Positions 28,519 through 30,066 of a DNA stretch of 30,066 nt are shown one piece after another. The stretch comes from Sergeia podlipaevii (taxonomy: Eukaryota; Euglenozoa; Kinetoplastea; Trypanosomatida; Trypanosomatidae). The position numbers were made by a program, and so were the translations under genes. Under the pieces are notes generated by a model. That model saw nothing but the letters and a program-made list of their open reading frames with translations, was not told where the DNA came from and ran no database searches. Each line of letters begins with the position of its first letter. Positions within the stretch are counted from its first letter, which is position 1. The stretch spans positions 1 to 30,066 of the forward strand of contig JASANZ010001987.1 in NCBI GenBank assembly GCA_030849805.1, in the 5' to 3' direction.

Positions 28519-29766
28519 ATGGAATCATCCAAAGCAGCACCGGCTTCTGCAGAGACAGTATCAAAGCAGCAGTACTCGAAGGATGAAATTGACCACTACT
28601 ACGACTACTACAATCATAGCGATAGCGACAACGAGCAAGCCGCTCAGCTTATCGCATCCCTCAAGCAGGTCGCCATCACCGTCGTGAGCACTGCGGCCAA
28701 TCTGCTTCTTGATGTAGTTGTGGTGCGTACCGACTCTGTGATATCGACGGAAGGCGAGCGGCGTCGGGACGGGGATGCGGCCCCACCGATGCGCTCGCTA
28801 GACTCCTGTGTCCTGCATCTCTATCACACCTGTGGCTTCAGTGGACTCTTTCATGGGTCTCGTCTTCGCCTATTGGGCACGTGCTCGCTCTATGTTGCCG
28901 AGGTTATGGTCGGAGTGGGCATTAACAGGGCACTGGGCCGACCTAGACACTGGCTGAGTGCGGCATTGCAGTCCTTTCTTGCCGCTGCCGCGCTGTGGCC
29001 TGCCCGCTCCCTTTTTAATGTTCTCTCAGTGAACTATCTTTCTGATGTGGCGAACACGACGACCGCAGCCAGGGCGACCGCTGCTCGAGAGGACGCCACT
29101 GCTGCAGGGGCAGCAGGCGACGAGGCTTCCGCAGCAGCCATACGAGCTGCTGCAGCCACGGAGCCGGAGGGTGGTCACGCGGGGATCTATCGATACCCTA
29201 CTTACCGAAAGCTGTGGGAGAGTGTGCGGAGCACGATGGGGTGGCACGGCGTGCTATGCTATGGCTGGGACGTATACCTGCTTAGTCGTTCCATCTCCCA
29301 CGTCGCCGGTTTGGCGCTTTCCTACCTGGTGCCTTCTTTGATGAAACTGGGGCAGCAAGTACCGGGAGATAGCACGTCGCTTAGTCGCCGTGCCATTCTG
29401 CTGCTTCTATTTAATAGCCCACTTATCATCATGAACGTCGTGCACCGGCCTCTCATCGTTCTCTCGCGTCGCATGGCGGTGCTTCCCAAGTCCACCACAC
29501 CACGAGCTGGAGCTGCAGGGCGTAACGCCGCTACTGCGGAAGGAGATAAGAAGTCAGATGTCGCCTACGGGGGCGATGCCGCTGAGCATGGTCGCAGGTA
29601 CTGCAACATGATGGACTGTGCCAGACAGATGGTGGCACGTGAGGGCTGGACCGCGCTGTTTACAGGACTGAAGCTGAGCGTAGCAGTGAACACGGTGCTA
29701 CCGCTGACACAGCTCTTCATTGTTAAAGCGGTTGTACTCACGACGCAAAGCAGCGGTGCGGTATAA
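28519..29766 (+). CDS. Divergent mitochondrial carrier-like (SLC25/MTCH-type) membrane protein
   Basis: The 415-residue product shows three loosely similar segments typical of mitochondrial carriers. Repeat 1 (about 45-140) has LLDVVVVR, then GFSGLFHGSRLRLLG from 106. Repeat 2 (about 143-275) has WPARSLFNVLS, then TYRKLWESVRSTMGWHGVLCYGWD. Repeat 3 (about 285-410) has FNSPLIIMNVVHRPL, then CARQMVAREGWTALFTGLKLS from 366. The G-x-x-x-L-(F/Y)-x-G pattern after each matrix-like helix is the best evidence. The standard P-x-(D/E)-x-x-(K/R) signature is degraded in all three repeats, so solute transport by the usual mechanism is doubtful. MTCH2-like insertase or scaffold proteins have the same kind of decay. 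The N-terminus is acidic, Tyr-rich and not a presequence. Ala-rich insertions lie between repeats 2's two helices and inside repeat 3. Confidence 0.55.
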   Translation: MESSKAAPASAETVSKQQYSKDEIDHYYDYYNHSDSDNEQAAQLIASLKQVAITVVSTAANLLLDVVVVRTDSVISTEGERRRDGDAAPPMRSLDSCVLHLYHTCGFSGLFHGSRLRLLGTCSLYVAEVMVGVGINRALGRPRHWLSAALQSFLAAAALWPARSLFNVLSVNYLSDVANTTTAARATAAREDATAAGAAGDEASAAAIRAAAATEPEGGHAGIYRYPTYRKLWESVRSTMGWHGVLCYGWDVYLLSRSISHVAGLALSYLVPSLMKLGQQVPGDSTSLSRRAILLLLFNSPLIIMNVVHRPLIVLSRRMAVLPKSTTPRAGAAGRNAATAEGDKKSDVAYGGDAAEHGRRYCNMMDCARQMVAREGWTALFTGLKLSVAVNTVLPLTQLFIVKAVVLTTQSSGAV

Positions 29767-29816
29767 AGACAGACAGAAAGGATCAGAGAGGGGGAGGAAT
29801 AAGTCGTGAAGGGGAT

Positions 29817-29873
29817 TTCCTTTTTTCCTTTCTTTTCTTATTTCTCAATCTCTCTCTTTCTCTCTTCCTTCAG
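29817..29873 (+). promoter_or_regulatory. Strong trans-splice acceptor for a gene beyond the right edge
   Basis: A nearly pure T/C tract of about 50 bases ends CTTCCTTCAG with the AG at 29872-29873, the best-formed acceptor in the window. It implies another plus-strand gene starting after 30066. A second T/C tract lies at about 29920-29960. Confidence 0.6.
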
Positions 29874-30048
29874 TATTTTGAGATTGAGGCGTGGCTTCAA
29901 CTTTGCTGTTTTGCCGCTCACTTTTCTTTTTTCTTTTTTGTTGTTGTTTCTTTCTGCCCATGTGTGTATTTGTGTGGTTGTTTTATCTGTTGGACGCACG
30001 AAAAATTGGGAAGGGGAGAGGAGGGGGAAAGGGAATGATATCACAGAG

Positions 30049-30066
30049 ATATATATATATATATAT
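30049..30066. repeat. (AT)n run at window edge
   Basis: Nine AT repeats continuing to the last base; the true length is unknown. Confidence 0.8.

Larger units (their letters stand above)
29767..30066 (+). other. 3' flank of carrier-like gene and leader of the next gene
   Basis: These 300 bases contain pyrimidine tracts and end in a TA run; no start codon of a convincing gene is visible before the edge. Confidence 0.6.

Noticed and set aside
1..30066. Transposon, retroposon, CRISPR or prophage content
   Set aside because: No reverse transcriptase, transposase, long terminal or direct repeats, or spaced repeats were seen; only microsatellites and homopolymers.

Overview
The window looks like nuclear chromosome from a trypanosomatid (kinetoplastid) flagellate. 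The evidence is: long intronless genes packed head to tail on one strand, then head to tail on the other; AT-rich intergenic stretches full of pyrimidine tracts that end in AG just before start codons (the signature of spliced-leader trans-splicing); no conventional promoters; and a gene set of axonemal dynein, VTC1, COQ9, a SET/MYND protein, a W-repeat/PPR-like protein and a carrier-like protein. Long homopolymers and (TA)n runs between GC-richer genes resemble Trypanosoma, but I cannot fix the genus from sequence alone.

Layout. Bases 1-14577 form a minus-strand transcription unit read right to left: first a 4131-residue axonemal inner-arm dynein heavy chain (14577 to 2182), then a 1.86 kb spacer, then the first 106 residues of an unidentified gene that runs off the left edge. 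Bases 14578-15532 are a divergent strand-switch region, where RNA polymerase II is expected to start in both directions. Bases 15533-30066 form a plus-strand unit with eight genes: COQ9-like (ubiquinone synthesis), SET/MYND (SMYD-like) methyltransferase, a 195-residue four-helix membrane protein, VTC1 (acidocalcisomal polyphosphate polymerase subunit), a divergent sulfotransferase-fold protein, a DPY-motif protein that may be flagellar, a W-repeat protein with a possible mitochondrial presequence, and a divergent SLC25-like carrier. The right end holds a strong splice-acceptor signal for a gene outside the window.

The genes are not one pathway. As is usual in kinetoplastids, they share transcription but not function, and each would be matured separately by trans-splicing and polyadenylation. 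Several open frames extend upstream of the first ATG through the pyrimidine tract without a start codon; I trimmed those genes to the first in-frame ATG (16659, 18205, 20411).

The points most worth following up are: the altered PAPS-loop in the sulfotransferase-like protein, the candidate near-zero-length 5' leaders on several genes, an upstream ATG overlapping the W-repeat gene's start, a degenerate carrier lacking the standard signature motifs, and a base-composition valley centred on the strand switch. I found no convincing evidence of a wholly new multi-gene system, nor of tRNA, rRNA, CRISPR or transposon sequence.
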